Shown here one piece after another: positions 5,554 to 6,797 of a stretch of DNA of 6,797 nucleotides (the first letter of the stretch is position 1; each line of letters starts with the position of its first letter). The stretch spans positions 1 through 6,797 of the forward strand of contig JABHYI010000267.1 of the NCBI GenBank assembly GCA_018656255.1, written 5' to 3'. The translations under genes were made by a program, and so were the position numbers. The notes beneath the pieces were generated by a model. That model ran no database searches. It was given only the letters and a program-made list of their open reading frames with translations, and was not told where the DNA came from. Source of the DNA: Bacteroidota bacterium. GTDB taxonomy: Bacteria; Bacteroidota; Bacteroidia; Flavobacteriales; Flavobacteriaceae.

Positions 5554-6797
5554 TTATTTTATTTCTATTTCATCTGTAAAAATCCAAGCTTTACCATCAA
5601 AAGGGTGCCCAAGGTGCCAAGGGGGTACATCTCCTAAATTTGTAGCCTTTAGCTTTATAAATTGTGCTTTTTGATTTGTTTTAAATACTACAGATTTTAT
5701 TGAAGCGTCTTGGCTTGGTATGGCTGCATCTATTTTTTGCACCCCAATAGAAGTGTAGTTTTTACCATCTATGGAAATCAAACACGTTACCTGGGTGGGG
5801 TAAAAAATCCAACTGCGCTGTTCTTGTAAAAAGTTTGTTTTAATTTCTGAAATATTTTGCACCGATCCCAGATTTACCTCAGCATCAAGATCCTTATCAC
5901 TGTAGCCTTGCCAGGCACCTGTTCTAAAATCTAAAGCCCCTTTAATACCATCAATCAAGGCGTTTTCTCCACTAGCGCTATACTCATTGGCATATTGGGT
6001 GTTTAATGTAATACTCACATTTGGATCTATCTTAAAAAACTGGGTAGAGAGCACTCCACTTTTCTTACCTTGTTTTTGGGCATATGTTTTAATTAATACA
6101 GATTCTGAAATAGCAATTGCAGCCTCGTATTTAATAAATTCTCCTTGATCTATACTATAATAAATGTCTGCGCCGGGATCTGCAACTCCAAGGGTAATAC
6201 TGGTGCTGTTTTTAAAACTCACGGTGCCAGAGGCAATAAAAGGAGTTAGTAATATTTGATGTTCTTGTATTTGGGTGCTTGGAATTTGATGCTCTTTTGT
6301 GCCCCATGGGCTAGGTGTGTTTGTCATTTCAAATACCAAGGTTCCACCAGAGATAATTTCTTGATGGTACAGATAACTTCTATCCAAAACCTTACCATTT
6401 AACTTTGCAGACTTTATGTAGAAATTTTCCTTAGAAATACCATTGGCTTGCACGGTAAATTGGTTTGAGTTTTCTAGGTTAATGGTTGCTTTTTCAAACA
6501 AAGGAGATCCTATGATGTACTGATTACTCCCAGGAGTTACAGGGTAAAATCCAAGAGAGCTAAAGACATACCATGCGCTCATTTGGCCACAGTCTTCATT
6601 ACCACTAACCCCATCTGGAGCGCTTGAGTACAATGTGGTTAAAATCTCTCTAACGATGCGCTGGGTATCACTTGGCTGATTAACAAAATTATACAAATAA
6701 GCCATGTGGTGGCTTGGTTCATTACCGTGTACATACTGCCCTATGAGTCCTGTAATATCTGGTTGTTTGCGCCCAGAGGTCTCTTGTTTTGCGGTAA
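5554..6797 (-). CDS. GH92 alpha-mannosidase, C-terminal part with CHB_HEX_C and F5/8 type C domains
   Basis: The frame is open at the right edge (from 6795), and 413 residues to the TAA at 5556-5554 are visible. The Met at 6705 is internal, because the family motif HGNEPSHH (visible residues 23-30) lies just before it. GNEDCGQMSAWYVFSSLGFYPV (65-86, written here as GNEDCGQ...GFYPV) is the GH92 acidic active-site motif carrying the base residues. GH92 enzymes are Ca2+-dependent exo-alpha-mannosidases that trim mannose from N-glycans and yeast mannan. A chitobiase C-terminal-like domain follows (about 187-257, with DPGADIYYSID), then an F5/8 type C/discoidin-like beta-sandwich (about 262-413), which probably binds carbohydrate. 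The N-terminal GH92 domain and any signal peptide lie outside the window. The glycosylasparaginase gene follows after 4 bases, which points to joint use of N-glycans. Linkage preference cannot be read from this part. Confidence 0.93.
   Translation of the reverse strand, partial: TAKQETSGRKQPDITGLIGQYVHGNEPSHHMAYLYNFVNQPSDTQRIVREILTTLYSSAPDGVSGNEDCGQMSAWYVFSSLGFYPVTPGSNQYIIGSPLFEKATINLENSNQFTVQANGISKENFYIKSAKLNGKVLDRSYLYHQEIISGGTLVFEMTNTPSPWGTKEHQIPSTQIQEHQILLTPFIASGTVSFKNSTSITLGVADPGADIYYSIDQGEFIKYEAAIAISESVLIKTYAQKQGKKSGVLSTQFFKIDPNVSITLNTQYANEYSASGENALIDGIKGALDFRTGAWQGYSDKDLDAEVNLGSVQNISEIKTNFLQEQRSWIFYPTQVTCLISIDGKNYTSIGVQKIDAAIPSQDASIKSVVFKTNQKAQFIKLKATNLGDVPPWHLGHPFDGKAWIFTDEIEIK

Overview
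The window looks like chromosomal DNA of a Flavobacteriaceae-type Bacteroidota. It is AT-rich, Shine-Dalgarno sites are not evident, and one promoter matches the Bacteroidota -33/-7 pattern (TTG, 17 bases, TAnnTTTG). One lipoprotein carries the FPxFxxC...CF signature of flavobacterial TonB C-terminal domains, and HemW, RuvC, HPPD and glycosylasparaginase all read like Bacteroidota versions. I cannot name the genus.

Left part (1-2663, all minus strand, read right to left): hppD (4-hydroxyphenylpyruvate dioxygenase, tyrosine catabolism) ends in its own hairpin terminator. A small lipoprotein with a TonB C-terminal-like domain follows, then ruvC (Holliday-junction resolvase, TTG start), then the first 67 codons of hemW (radical-SAM heme chaperone), cut by the window edge. 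ruvC and hemW lie 12 bases apart, and a good promoter sits just upstream of ruvC, so they appear to form one transcription unit.

Middle (2664-4555): a 237-base divergent spacer separates hppD from a plus-strand HAD phosphatase of the beta-phosphoglucomutase-like group, which ends in a perfect 13-bp hairpin. A roughly 325-base stretch without a convincing gene follows; it holds several short inverted repeats and a doubtful 36-codon ORF. Next comes a plus-strand lipoprotein of unknown function with a strong terminator.

Right part (4545-6797, minus strand): the C-terminal half of a GH92 alpha-mannosidase, with a chitobiase-type linker domain and an F5/8 type C (discoidin-like) domain, is followed after only 4 bases by a Tat-exported glycosylasparaginase. 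Together these suggest a two-gene N-glycan dismantling unit: GH92 trims mannose and glycosylasparaginase splits the GlcNAc-Asn link.

The most noteworthy observation is an in-frame TAG in the glycosylasparaginase. The reading frame continues for 23 more codons that match the usual C-terminus of the family in length and pattern, so the gene has probably suffered a recent nonsense mutation, or there is a sequencing error or readthrough. I see no CRISPR array, tRNA, rRNA, insertion sequence or defence system, and no clearly new multi-gene system.
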